A stretch of 64,000 bases of DNA. Source: CAWJJM01 sp963843275 (GTDB lineage Bacteria > Acidobacteriota > Thermoanaerobaculia > Multivoradales > JBCCEF01). A model generated the notes under the pieces. The model ran no database searches. It saw only the letters and a program-made list of their open reading frames with translations, and was not told the DNA's origin. The translations under genes and the position numbers were made by a program. This document shows, piece after piece, positions 1 to 8,105 of the stretch; within the stretch, counting starts at the first letter, position 1; each line of letters begins with the position of its first letter. The stretch spans positions 124,001-188,000 of the forward strand of contig CAWJJM010000009.1 of NCBI GenBank assembly GCA_963843275.1, given 5' to 3'.

Positions 1-350
1 ATCGCCGGGTCGAGCAGCAGGTAGACCGCGCCGGCGGTGACGGCGAGCAGCGCCAGCACCACCAGGCCGGCGGCGGCGGCCTGCGGCAGGCGCAGCCGGA
101 CGAGCCCGCGCACCAGCGGCGAGAGCAGCAGGTCGAACAGCACCGCCAGCACCAGCGGCAGCAGGAACAGGCGCGCGAAGTAGAGGGTGTAGAAGACCGC
201 GAGGACGAAGAGGCCGGTCAGGGCCGCCGAGCGCACCCCGACCGGGTGCCGCAGGACGCGGCGCAGCTCGGCGCCGAGGCGGCCCGCCTCGGCGGCGCGG
301 CGGCGCGGGCGCTCGCCGCCGGGGCGGTCGGGGCCGCGGTGCAGCGGCAC
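1..350 (-). CDS. AI-2E family (PerM/UPF0118) transporter, 3' end cut by window
   Basis: The visible N-terminal part has a basic, disordered start followed by two long hydrophobic segments around AALTGLFVLAVFYTLYFARL and AAAGLVVLALLAVTAGAVYL. That is the usual opening of AI-2E/PerM permeases, polytopic inner-membrane proteins of about 350-400 residues whose substrate is mostly unknown. The rest lies beyond base 1. The start is uncertain: the in-frame GTG at 348-350 is used, but the open frame continues upstream without an ATG. An ATG at 398-400 is in another frame that stops at 218 and encodes implausible sequence. Codon use matches the neighbours. Confidence 0.6.
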   Translation of the reverse strand, partial: MPLHRGPDRPGGERPRRRAAEAGRLGAELRRVLRHPVGVRSAALTGLFVLAVFYTLYFARLFLLPLVLAVLFDLLLSPLVRGLVRLRLPQAAAAGLVVLALLAVTAGAVYLLLDPA

Positions 351-424
351 GTCGCCCGCACCGGCGGCGGGGGACCGCCGCCGGCCGGGGGAGTCGTCAT
401 CGGCCGGTCGTCCCGGCCCGCCGG

Positions 425-601
425 TCAGATCCGTCGCCGGCCTCCGAACAGGTGCAGCAACAGGAGGACGACGAAGACGATGACGAAGATCCACAGCAGG
501 ACCTGGGCGATGCCGGCGAAGGTGCCGGCGGCGCCGGTGAAGCCGAGCAGCCACAGGATCAGTGCGATGACGGCGGCGATCAGTGCCCAGCGGAGCAGCA
601 T
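425..601 (-). CDS. DUF1328/UPF0391-type small membrane protein
   Basis: 58 residues starting MLLRWALIAAVIALILWLLG, with two hydrophobic helices separated by a Gly/Ala turn (FTGAAGTFAGIA) and a basic tail GGRRR. Length, the start and the GxAGxxAGIA-like turn match the DUF1328 (YtjA) family of small inner-membrane proteins of unknown function, often stress-induced. The ATG at 599-601 is preceded by a good Shine-Dalgarno sequence (AAAGGAG on the minus strand, about 6 nt upstream). The frame stays open upstream of this ATG, but that part is arginine/alanine-rich and not protein-like. Confidence 0.8.
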   Translation of the reverse strand: MLLRWALIAAVIALILWLLGFTGAAGTFAGIAQVLLWIFVIVFVVLLLLHLFGGRRRI

Positions 602-815
602 GTTCGTCTCCTTTCCCCAGCGGCACAGCCGCCGCCGGATGGTTCGGTCCCGCTTCTCGCAACGCTCGTGCCATCGTCGCCGCCGGATTGCCGCCACGGG
701 ACGGTCGCTATACTCCCCGCCCCGGCCGCAGCCGGGTTCCCGCAGCCGTCCCGAGGAGGAAGAGTGCCGCTCCGCCGTCGTCGCCGCGCCGCCGGCCCGC
801 CCGGCCGCCTCCGCG

Positions 816-1469
816 CTGCGCAACCAGCCGCACCGCGACGCCGGGTCGCGGCTGTCGCCCTACCTGCACTTCGGGCAGATCTCGCCGCTGACCGTGGCGC
901 TGCGGGTCGACGCGGCGGGCCACGCCTCCCGGGAGGACCGCGACGCCGTCCTCGAGGAGCTGCTGGTGCGGCGCGAGCTGGCGGTCAACTTCGTCCACCA
1001 CGCCCCGGAGGACTACGACCGCTACCGCGGGCTGCCCGGGTGGGCCCGGCGGACGCTGGCGGCGCACCGCGACGACCCGCGCCCCCACCGCTACAGCCGC
1101 CGCGAGCTGGAGGAGGCGCGCACCCACGACCGGGTGTGGAACGCCGCGATGCGCGAGATGCGCCACACCGGCTACCTGCACAACCACCTGCGGATGTACT
1201 GGGGCAAGAAGATCCTCGAGTGGTGCAACACCCCGGAGTACGCCCACCGGGTGGCCCTGGAGCTCAACGACCGCTGGTTCCTCGACGGCCGCGATCCCTC
1301 GTCGTACGCCAACGTGGGCTGGCTCTTCGGCCTCCACGACCGGCCGTGGCCGGAGCGCCGCGTCTACGGGACGGTGCGTTCGATGTCGGCGGCCGGGCTG
1401 GCGCGGAAGACCGACCCCGACGCCTACGTGGCGCGGGTCGAGCGCCTCCTCGCCGGCGGCGGAGCCTGA
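816..1469 (+). pseudogene. class II CPD photolyase, C-terminal FAD-binding part only
   Basis: About 217 codons match the C-terminal half of class II deoxyribodipyrimidine photolyases: RLSPYLHFGQIS near the start, then WGKKILEW, ELNDRW, YANVGWLFGLHD and a C-terminal MSAAGLARKTD. Complete enzymes have about 450-480 residues. The N-terminal alpha/beta antenna domain and the linker are missing, and no frame upstream encodes them. A TATACT box (about 709-714) and a GAGGAGGA plus GTG start (763) lie just upstream, but that GTG is in a different frame from the domain. So the gene either lost its 5' half by deletion or the assembly dropped it. Without the antenna half, activity is unlikely. Confidence 0.7.
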
Positions 1470-1485
1470 GGCGCCCCGCGCCGCC

Positions 1486-2577
1486 TCACTCCCCGAACAG
1501 CGGCAGCTGCCAGACGCCGCCCACCAGGTTGGAGGCGGTGACGCCGAGCAGCCGCACCGGCCGGCGGGCCGCCTCGGTGCGCTGCAGCAGCTCGCGGGCG
1601 TGGCGGGCCAGGGTGGCGGCGCCGGCGACGGGCGCGGCCAGCGTCCGCGAACGGGTCACGGTGGTGAAGTCGGCGTAGCGCACCTTCAGGGTCACGGTGC
1701 GGCCGGCCAGCTCGCGGCGCTCGAGCCCGGCCGCGACCTCGGCCGCCAGCCGCTCGATCTCGACCTCCATGGCGGCGACCGCCACCAGGTCGGTCGCGTA
1801 GGTGGTCTCCGTCCCCAGGCTCTTGCGCTCCTGGTGGGTCTCGACCGGCCGCTCGTCGATGCCGCGCGCGAACTCCCACAGCAGGGTGCCGTGGCGCCCG
1901 AAGCGGGCGGTGAGACGCTCGGCCGGCAGGCGCCGCAGGTCGGCGACGGTGGCGACGCCGAGCTCGCCCAGGCTGCGCTCGGTGGCCGGGCCGACGCCGT
2001 GCAGCCGGCGCACCGGCAGCGGGGCGAGGAAGCGCTCCACGGCGCCGGGGGGCACCACGGTGAGCCCGTCCGGCTTGCCGTGGTCGGAGGCGATCTTGGC
2101 GACCAGCCGGTTGGGCCCGACGCCCACGCTGACGGTCAGGCCGCGCTCCTCGCGCACCCGGCGGCGGATCGCCCGGGCCACGGCGGTGGCGCTGGCGAAA
2201 CGGCCCAGGTGGTCGGTGACGTCCAGGTAGGCCTCGTCGATCGACACCGCCTGCACCAGCGGCGTGAGCTCGCGGAAGAGGGCGAACAGCGCCTGCGACT
2301 CGCGCCGGTAGCGCGGGAAGTCGGGGCGCAGGAAGACCGCCTGGGGGCAGCGGCGGAGCGCCTCGGCGGCGGGCATCGCCGAGCGGACGCCGAAGCGCCG
2401 CACCTCGTAGCTCGCCGCCGCCACGACGCCGCGGCCGGCAGGGTCGCCGCCGATCACCACCGGGCGGCCGCGCAGCGTCGGGTCGTCGCGCATGTGGACG
2501 GCCGCGTAGAAGCAGTCCATGTCGCAGTGCAGGATGCGCCGCACCCGCTCGGGTGCCGGCTCCGGGGTGGCGCCCAC
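1486..2577 (-). CDS. dinB: DNA polymerase IV (Y-family translesion polymerase)
   Basis: 363 residues, usual for DinB. The catalytic carboxylates are in HCDMDCFYA (with the aromatic steric-gate residue) and SIDEAYLDVT. Fingers (GVRSAMPAAEALRRCP), thumb with helix-hairpin-helix (RRLHGVGPATERSLGELG) and little-finger domain (YATDLVAV onward) follow in order. The C-terminus QLPLFGE is a beta-clamp-binding motif. The product copies damaged templates with low fidelity. The GTG start at 2575-2577 is chosen because a TAAGAT box lies six bases upstream and little open frame precedes it. Convergent with the photolyase remnant; 16 bp separate them. Confidence 0.95.
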   Translation of the reverse strand: MGATPEPAPERVRRILHCDMDCFYAAVHMRDDPTLRGRPVVIGGDPAGRGVVAAASYEVRRFGVRSAMPAAEALRRCPQAVFLRPDFPRYRRESQALFALFRELTPLVQAVSIDEAYLDVTDHLGRFASATAVARAIRRRVREERGLTVSVGVGPNRLVAKIASDHGKPDGLTVVPPGAVERFLAPLPVRRLHGVGPATERSLGELGVATVADLRRLPAERLTARFGRHGTLLWEFARGIDERPVETHQERKSLGTETTYATDLVAVAAMEVEIERLAAEVAAGLERRELAGRTVTLKVRYADFTTVTRSRTLAAPVAGAATLARHARELLQRTEAARRPVRLLGVTASNLVGGVWQLPLFGE

Positions 2578-2583
2578 CCGGCG

Positions 2584-2589
2584 ATCTTA
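2584..2589 (-). promoter_or_regulatory. -10 box of dinB, leaderless geometry
   Basis: On the minus strand TAAGAT lies 6 nt before the dinB GTG. This places the expected transcription start at or within about two bases of the start codon. No Shine-Dalgarno sequence is present. See the finding on leaderless promoters. Confidence 0.5.
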
Positions 2590-2617
2590 GCGGGCCGCGG
2601 CGCAGGCCCGCGGGTTG

Positions 2618-2623
2618 TACAAT
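2618..2623 (+). promoter_or_regulatory. -10 box of the sigma/CHAT operon
   Basis: TACAAT in an otherwise GC-only stretch, 15 nt before the ATG of the sigma factor. A short leader of roughly 8-9 nt is expected. No convincing -35 element was seen. The divergent dinB box is 28 bp away, so the two promoters share one short spacer. Confidence 0.45.
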
Positions 2624-2638
2624 CCGCGCCGCGACACC

Positions 2639-3253
2639 ATGTCCAGCGACCTCCAGGCCGGGGGTCGTGCCGGCGCCGGCGAGGCGGACCGCTGGGCCCT
2701 CACCGCGGAAGCCTTCGCCAGTCTGCTCGACTTTCTCGGCCCCGACCGCGAGACCGCCGGGGAGGAGTACGACCGGCTGCGCCGCCGCCTGAGCCGGATC
2801 TTCGTCTACCGCCAGTGCCGCCAGGTCGACGAGCTGGTGGACGAGACCTTCGACCGGGTCGCCCACAAGCTGTGCGAAGGGCTGGAGGTCCGCGCCGAGG
2901 ATCCGTTGCACTACCTGTGCGGGGTCGCTTTCCGGGTGCAGAAGGAGATCCTCCGCGAGGAGGCGCGGGCCCGCCGGGCGCTCGCCGAGCTGCCGCGGCA
3001 GCCGCCGCCGGAGGAGCCGGACCCGGAGGACGAGATCCGCCTCGCCTGCCTCGAGGCCTGCCTCGCCGAGCTCGAGGACGGGGGGCGCGAGCTGCTCCTC
3101 GCCTACCACGAGGGCGACGGGAGGGCGCGCATCCGCAACCGCAAGGCGCTGGCCCGCCGCCTCGACGTTCCGATCAACGCCCTGCGCATCCGCGCCCACC
3201 GGCTCCGCGTCCGGGTGGAGCGGTGTGTGCGCTCCTGCGTGAAGACGAAATGA
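2639..3253 (+). CDS. ECF-like RNA polymerase sigma factor
   Basis: 204 residues from ATG 2639; a TTG eight codons upstream is possible but lies in the -10 region. Region 2-like helices contain YRQCRQVDELVDETFDRVAHKL. Region 4 is a helix-turn-helix (KALARRLDVPINALRIRAHR) near the C-terminus. The linker between them is acidic and proline-rich. This is a divergent sigma-70 family protein of the small, extracytoplasmic-function kind and should direct RNA polymerase to its own promoter set. It heads an operon: the next reading frame can start on an ATGA overlap with this stop, and the anti-sigma candidate and CHAT protease follow. Confidence 0.75.
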   Translation: MSSDLQAGGRAGAGEADRWALTAEAFASLLDFLGPDRETAGEEYDRLRRRLSRIFVYRQCRQVDELVDETFDRVAHKLCEGLEVRAEDPLHYLCGVAFRVQKEILREEARARRALAELPRQPPPEEPDPEDEIRLACLEACLAELEDGGRELLLAYHEGDGRARIRNRKALARRLDVPINALRIRAHRLRVRVERCVRSCVKTK

Positions 3254-3318
3254 AAACAGACCGCGGCGCACCTCGGAGTGGAGGGGGAGAGATCGGACGG
3301 GGCGCGGGAGGACGCGAC

Positions 3319-4293
3319 ATGGAGAGCCCACGGATCGAGCCCGGCGAGGCCCGGCGCTACCTGCTCGGCCGGCTGACGCCGGCGGAGATGGAGCGCCTCG
3401 AGGAGCGCATGGTCGCCGGCGACGACGCCTGCGACGCGGTGGGCGCGGTCGAGGACGACCTGGTGGACGCCTGGGTGCGCGGCGAGCTGCGCCGCGCCGA
3501 CCGGAGCGCCTTCCGCGCCCGCCTGCTCGGGACCGAGGGGATGGCGGAGCGGATCGCGTCCGCCCGCGCCCTGGCGGCGCTGGCGGCCGCGGCGGCGCCC
3601 CCGCGGGAGCGGAGAGGGTGGCCGATCGGGCGCTGGCTCGCCGCGCCGCGGCCGGCGCTGGCCGCGGCGACGGCGCTGGTCCTGGTCGCGCTGATCGCAG
3701 CGGGGGGGTTCGCCTGGCGCGGCGCGGAGCTGTCGCGGCGCCTGGAGCGGGCCGAAGCGGCGGCGCGGACGGCGGCCGGAGAGCGCGACGCCGCGGTCCG
3801 CCGCGCCGCGCGCCTGGAGGCCAGGGCGAGCACCGCCGGGGCGCGCCGGGGGGACGAGCGCCGCGCGGCGGCGGAGCGTCTCGAGGCCGCCGAGGAGAAG
3901 GCGGCGGCGCTCGCCGCGGAGCTGGAGCGGCTGCGCGCGGCGCGCGCCGCCGCCCCCGCCGAGGTGAGCTTCCTCCTCGGCATGACCACCCGGTCGGCGG
4001 CGGGACTGCCGCGCCTGGTGGTGCCCGGCACCGCCGGGCGCGTGCGGTTGCAGCTCGACACCGGGGGGGAGGAGCCCTACCCGGCCTTCCGCGCGCGCCT
4101 GCTGGCGGCGGGTGGCGCCGTGGCCTGGAGCCGGGCCGGCATCGCGCCGGCGCCGCCCGGCGGCCCGACCGTGGAGCTGGAGCTGCCGGCCGAGGTGCTC
4201 CGCCCGGGGCGCTACGAGCTGGTGCTCGAGGGCGTGGCGGCCGGCGCGGCTCCCGAGCTGGTCGCCGCCTACGAGTTCGAGGTCCGGCGCTGA
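3319..4293 (+). CDS. membrane anti-sigma factor candidate with coiled coil
   Basis: 324 residues. Residues 1-65 (EPGEARRYLLGRLTPAEMER, then an acidic AVEDDLVDAWVRGEL) resemble the cytoplasmic domain found beside acidobacterial ECF sigma genes. That domain lacks a clear zinc-binding HxxxCxxC. A single membrane helix sits at about 112-132 (ALAAATALVLVALIAAGG), a long Ala/Arg/Glu coiled coil at about 135-215, and a beta-rich C-terminal domain after that. Predicted topology is N-in, C-out. The ATG at 3319 has GGGAGG upstream. An alternative ATG at 3250 overlaps the sigma stop codon and would add 23 residues. The role is inferred from position and architecture. Confidence 0.6.
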   Translation: MESPRIEPGEARRYLLGRLTPAEMERLEERMVAGDDACDAVGAVEDDLVDAWVRGELRRADRSAFRARLLGTEGMAERIASARALAALAAAAAPPRERRGWPIGRWLAAPRPALAAATALVLVALIAAGGFAWRGAELSRRLERAEAAARTAAGERDAAVRRAARLEARASTAGARRGDERRAAAERLEAAEEKAAALAAELERLRAARAAAPAEVSFLLGMTTRSAAGLPRLVVPGTAGRVRLQLDTGGEEPYPAFRARLLAAGGAVAWSRAGIAPAPPGGPTVELELPAEVLRPGRYELVLEGVAAGAAPELVAAYEFEVRR

Positions 4294-4361
4294 ACGCCCG
4301 GAGGCCGCGATGCCCATCCTCCGTTTGCGAGCCGGGACCGGGGATCGTAGACTTTCGGTAA

Positions 4362-7300
4362 TTGTCGGTTCTCCGTCCCATCGGTCTGGCGCTGCTCGTG
4401 GCGTCGCTGGCGACCGCCGGCTCCGCCGCCGTGGAGCCCCTTCCGGTCGCCGGGCCGCCCGTGGAGCGCACGATCGCGGGCGGCGGTGCGGACGTCTACA
4501 CGGTCGACCTGACGGCGGGTGAGGTCCTCCTGCTGAACGTCGAGCAGCGCGGGATCGACCTGGTCCTCCACCTCGACGGGCCGGACGGCGCGCGCCGGCT
4601 GGACCAGGACAGCCCCAACGGTGCCCACGGCACCGAGTCGCTCTCCTTCATCGCGGACGTCTCCGGCACCTACCGCCTCACCGTGGCGGCCGGTGCGGCG
4701 CGAGCGGCGCCGGGCGGCTACCGTCTCGAGGTGGTCGCCCGCCGTCCCGCCGGCGCCGACGACGCCGCGCGGGTGGCCGCGGAGCGCGCCGAGTACCGCG
4801 GCATGATGGCCGCGTGGGGGGAGGGGACCGCCGACTCGCGACGCCGGGCGGTCGAGGAGTACGAGGCCGCCCTGGAGATCTGGCGCCGCCTCGGGGAGCG
4901 CCGGCGCCAGGCGGAGGTGCTCGACGACCTGCGGGCGATCGACGACATCCTCGGCGAGTCGCGGCGCGAGATGGAGCGGCTCGAGGAGGCTCTCGCCCTG
5001 TGGACCGAGCTCGGTGAGCCGGCGCGGGTGGCGACCGAGATCAACAACCTCGGGCAGGTGACCGAGCGGCTCGGCGAGCCCGACGCGGCGGCGGCGTACC
5101 TCGAGCGGGCGCGCACGATGTTCGCCGCGCAGGGAAACCTCCTCGACGAGGCCAAGGCGTTGAGCAACCTCGGCTCCCTGGAGCGCCGGCGCGGCCGCCT
5201 GGACGCCGCCGCCGACGACTTCACGGCCGCGCTCGCCCTGCTGCGCCGCCTGGACGACCGCCGCCAGCAGGCGCGCACGCTCAACAACCTGGGGCTGGTG
5301 CGGCTGCAGCAGGGGCGCTTCACCGCCGCCCGCGAGCACCTCTCCGAGGCGCTCGCGCTGGCGCGCGCGGTCCCCGACCCGGCCGCCGAGGCCGGCGCCC
5401 TCAACAACCTCGGCCGCGCCGACGACGAGCAGGGGCGCCTGCAGGACGCGATCGACCACTACCGGCAGGCGCTCGACCTCGACACGGCGCGCGGCTATCG
5501 CCTCGGGCAGGCCTTCGCCGTCAACAACCTCGCCGCGGTCTACGCGCGGCTGGGCCAGGCCGCCGAGGCGGCCGAACACTTCCGCCGCGCCCTGGCGCTG
5601 TACCGCGAGGTCGGCGACCGCAGCTCGGCGGGCCGGGCGGTGGCCAACCTGGCCTGGGTGGAGCTGCAGCTCGGCCGCCTCGACGACGCGGCGGCGCACC
5701 TGGACGAGGCCGCGGCCGCCGCCGACGAGGTGGACAACCGCGAGCTGGCGGTGCTCACCCTCGACCTGCGGGCCGAGGCGGAGGTGCGCCGCGAGCGGCC
5801 CGCCGCCGCCCGCGAGCTGGCGGGCCGGGCGGTGGCCGCCGCCGAGGACCTGGGCGCCCCCCTGTTGCTCGCCTCGGCCCTGCGGGTGTCCGGCCTCGCC
5901 GCCCTGGCCGACGGCGATCCGGGGGCGGCGCGGCCCCCCCTCGAGCGGGCGCTCCGGCTGTGCCACGAAGCCGGCCAGACCCTGGGCGAGGCGGACGTGC
6001 TCTACCGCCTGGCGCGCACCGACCGGCAGCTCGCCGACCTCGACGCGGCGCGGGCGGAGATGGCGGCGGCGATCGATCGGCTCGAGGAGGTGCGCGCCGG
6101 CGTCGCGGTGGAGGGTCTGCGGTCGAGCTTCGTGGCCGACCGCAAGGAGATCTACGAGGAGTCCGTGGACCTGCTGATGGAGCTCGACCGGCGGCGGCCG
6201 GGCGAGGGCTACGACGGCCGCGCCCTCGAGGCGAGCGAGCGGGCCCGCGCCCGCAGCCTCCTCGACCTGCTCGCCGAGGCGCGCGTCGACCTGCGCCGCG
6301 ACGCATCGCCGGAGCTGCGGGGGCGCGAGGCCGAGCTGCGCGACCGCCTCGACGCCCTCGACCGGCGGCGTCGGGAGGCCCTGGCGGGCGCCACCGACCC
6401 GGCGGCCGCCGCCGACCTGGTCCGACAGATCCGCGCGGTGCGCGAGGAGCACCAGGCGGTCGAGGCGCGCATGCGGACGTCGAGCCCGCGCTACGCCGCC
6501 CTCGCCCCCGCCCGGCCGCCGGACCTCGCCACCCTGCAGCGCGAGGTGCTCGACGCCGGCACGACGCTCCTCGAGTACGGTCTCGGGTCGCGCCGGAGCT
6601 TCCTGTGGGTGGTGGACGCCGGGGAGCTGCACACTTTCACCCTGCCCGGGCGCGCCGAGATCGAGCGGCGGGCGCGCGCCTTCCACGACCTGGTGCGCAC
6701 GCCCGGGGAGGACGGTCCGGCGCTGGCCGCCGCCGGCGCCGCTCTCACCGAGGTGCTGCTGGCGCCGGCGCGCGACCTGCTCGCCGACCGGCGCCTGGTG
6801 GTCGTCGCCGACGGCGCGCTGCACTACGTGCCGTTCGCGGCTCTGCCGGACCCGGCCGCGCCGCCGGGCGCGCCGCCACCGCCCCTGGTGGTCGGCCACG
6901 AGATCGTCGGCGCGCCGTCCGCCGCGGTCCTCGCCGCGCTGCGCCGCGAGGGGCCGTCCGCGGCCGCCGAGACCCTCGCCGTCTTCGCCGACCCGGTGTT
7001 CGAGGCCGACGATCCGCGGGTCGAGCCGGCCGCCGCGCCACGCTCGGCGGACGAGCCGGGCGCCGGGCTCGACTTCCGCCGGCTGCGCTTCTCCCGCCGC
7101 GAGGCCGAGGGCATCGCCGCCCTGGTCCCCGCCGGCGAGCGGATGGTGGCGCTCGGCTTCGCCGCGTCCCGCGACGCCGTCGAGGGCGACCGGCTGGAGC
7201 GCTTCCGGTGGATCCACTTCGCCACCCACGGCGTCCTCGACGCGCGCTTCCCGGAGCTCTCCGGGCTGGTGCTGTCGCGGGTCGGTCCCCGCGGCGAGCC

Positions 7301-7652
7301 GCGCGACGGCTTCCTACGCCTCCAGGACATCTACGGTCTCCGGCTGGACGCCGACATGGTGGCCCTGAGCGCCTGCCGCACGGCGCTCGGGGCGGAGATC
7401 CGGGGCGAGGGGCTGGTGGGGCTGACGCGCGGCTTCATGTACGCCGGGGCGCGGCGCGTGCTGGCGAGCCTGTGGGACGTCCAGGACCGCGCCACGGCCG
7501 AGATCATGGTGCGTCTCTACCGCGGCATCCTCGTCGAGGGGCGGGCGCCCGTCGCGGCGCTGCGCGACGCCCAGGTCTCGATGTGGCGGGACGGTCGCTG
7601 GCACGCCCCCTACGACTGGGCGGGCTTCGTGTTGGAAGGCCCCTGGGACTGA
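4362..7652 (+). CDS. exported PPC-TPR-CHAT domain protease
   Basis: 1096 residues. A signal peptide (residues 1-22) is followed by a PPC-type beta domain at about 30-125. About ten TPR-like repeats with recurring NNLG motifs cover about 160-560, then a helical linker and a C-terminal CHAT domain from about 790. The caspase-like dyad is present: His956 in HFATHG and Cys1005 in LSACRTALG. CHAT proteins are clan CD peptidases related to caspases and separase. Here the signal peptide predicts activity outside the cytoplasm. The start is a TTG directly after a TAA; no ATG exists that would keep the signal peptide. It is third in the sigma operon, 68 bp after the anti-sigma gene. Confidence 0.85.
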   Translation: MSVLRPIGLALLVASLATAGSAAVEPLPVAGPPVERTIAGGGADVYTVDLTAGEVLLLNVEQRGIDLVLHLDGPDGARRLDQDSPNGAHGTESLSFIADVSGTYRLTVAAGAARAAPGGYRLEVVARRPAGADDAARVAAERAEYRGMMAAWGEGTADSRRRAVEEYEAALEIWRRLGERRRQAEVLDDLRAIDDILGESRREMERLEEALALWTELGEPARVATEINNLGQVTERLGEPDAAAAYLERARTMFAAQGNLLDEAKALSNLGSLERRRGRLDAAADDFTAALALLRRLDDRRQQARTLNNLGLVRLQQGRFTAAREHLSEALALARAVPDPAAEAGALNNLGRADDEQGRLQDAIDHYRQALDLDTARGYRLGQAFAVNNLAAVYARLGQAAEAAEHFRRALALYREVGDRSSAGRAVANLAWVELQLGRLDDAAAHLDEAAAAADEVDNRELAVLTLDLRAEAEVRRERPAAARELAGRAVAAAEDLGAPLLLASALRVSGLAALADGDPGAARPPLERALRLCHEAGQTLGEADVLYRLARTDRQLADLDAARAEMAAAIDRLEEVRAGVAVEGLRSSFVADRKEIYEESVDLLMELDRRRPGEGYDGRALEASERARARSLLDLLAEARVDLRRDASPELRGREAELRDRLDALDRRRREALAGATDPAAAADLVRQIRAVREEHQAVEARMRTSSPRYAALAPARPPDLATLQREVLDAGTTLLEYGLGSRRSFLWVVDAGELHTFTLPGRAEIERRARAFHDLVRTPGEDGPALAAAGAALTEVLLAPARDLLADRRLVVVADGALHYVPFAALPDPAAPPGAPPPPLVVGHEIVGAPSAAVLAALRREGPSAAAETLAVFADPVFEADDPRVEPAAAPRSADEPGAGLDFRRLRFSRREAEGIAALVPAGERMVALGFAASRDAVEGDRLERFRWIHFATHGVLDARFPELSGLVLSRVGPRGEPRDGFLRLQDIYGLRLDADMVALSACRTALGAEIRGEGLVGLTRGFMYAGARRVLASLWDVQDRATAEIMVRLYRGILVEGRAPVAALRDAQVSMWRDGRWHAPYDWAGFVLEGPWD

Positions 7653-7710
7653 CGGCGCCGCCGGCGCCGGGCCCCGGGGGGACGTCGAACAGACCCTGGA
7701 GGGAGGAGCG

Positions 7711-7968
7711 ATGGACGTGGACAACGGAACCGGAGGGACGGTCGACTACGGGCAGGGCGGCGGCGGTGGCGCTCCGCTGACCGGGGATTGCAGCGGCACC
7801 CTGAAACCGCACGGGCACGCCCACTTCACGCCGTGCGGAACGCCGCCGTGGACGGTGACGTTCACCGACCAGAAGACGGGGAAGAGCTGCACCTCGAGCC
7901 CCTTCTCCGACGCGGGCGCGACGGTGACGATCGTCCGCTTCAACCCCTGCGAGATCACCATCACCTGA
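7711..7968 (+). CDS. small four-cysteine protein of unknown function
   Basis: 85 residues, no recognised family. A Gly-rich N-terminus (GTVDYGQGGGGGAP) is followed by four cysteines in the contexts GDCSGT, TPCGTP, KSCTSS and NPCEIT, and a beta-rich C-terminus ending EITIT. There is no signal peptide or membrane helix. A strong Shine-Dalgarno sequence (GGAGGGAGGAG) precedes ATG 7711. It lies 58 bp after the CHAT gene and just before a strong hairpin, so it is probably the last gene of that operon. Its position makes it a candidate substrate, activator or effector of the CHAT protease. This is inference from context only. Confidence 0.65.
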   Translation: MDVDNGTGGTVDYGQGGGGGAPLTGDCSGTLKPHGHAHFTPCGTPPWTVTFTDQKTGKSCTSSPFSDAGATVTIVRFNPCEITIT

Positions 7969-7991
7969 GCCGGCCGTCCGCGCCGTTCGAC

Positions 7992-8021
7992 CGAGGGCCT
8001 CCCCGGGCGGGGAGGCCCTCG
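7992..8021 (+). terminator. perfect 13-bp hairpin after the sigma/CHAT operon
   Basis: CGAGGGCCTCCCC and its exact complement are separated by GGGC. There is no U-run afterwards, so intrinsic termination strength is uncertain. The position 23 bp after a stop codon fits a terminator or a 3'-end stabiliser. Confidence 0.65.
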
Positions 8022-8105
8022 TGCTCTGCGGCCGTGAAATGTTTCCGGTCGTTCCGTCACACCTGAGTAGAGGCCCGAGCCCCTCAGGCCTCGACGGAGG
8101 GAAAG

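Noticed and set aside
246..815. Upstream extension of the photolyase frame from ATG 246
   Set aside because: It runs antisense through the DUF1328 gene, which has a good ribosome site, and encodes Arg/Ser-rich sequence without any photolyase motif.
8022..8105. ECF-type promoter before the kinase gene recognised by the upstream sigma factor
   Set aside because: The stretch around TTTCCGGTCGTTCCG hints at one, but no repeated copy of a candidate motif was found near the operon's own promoter, so it cannot be supported.
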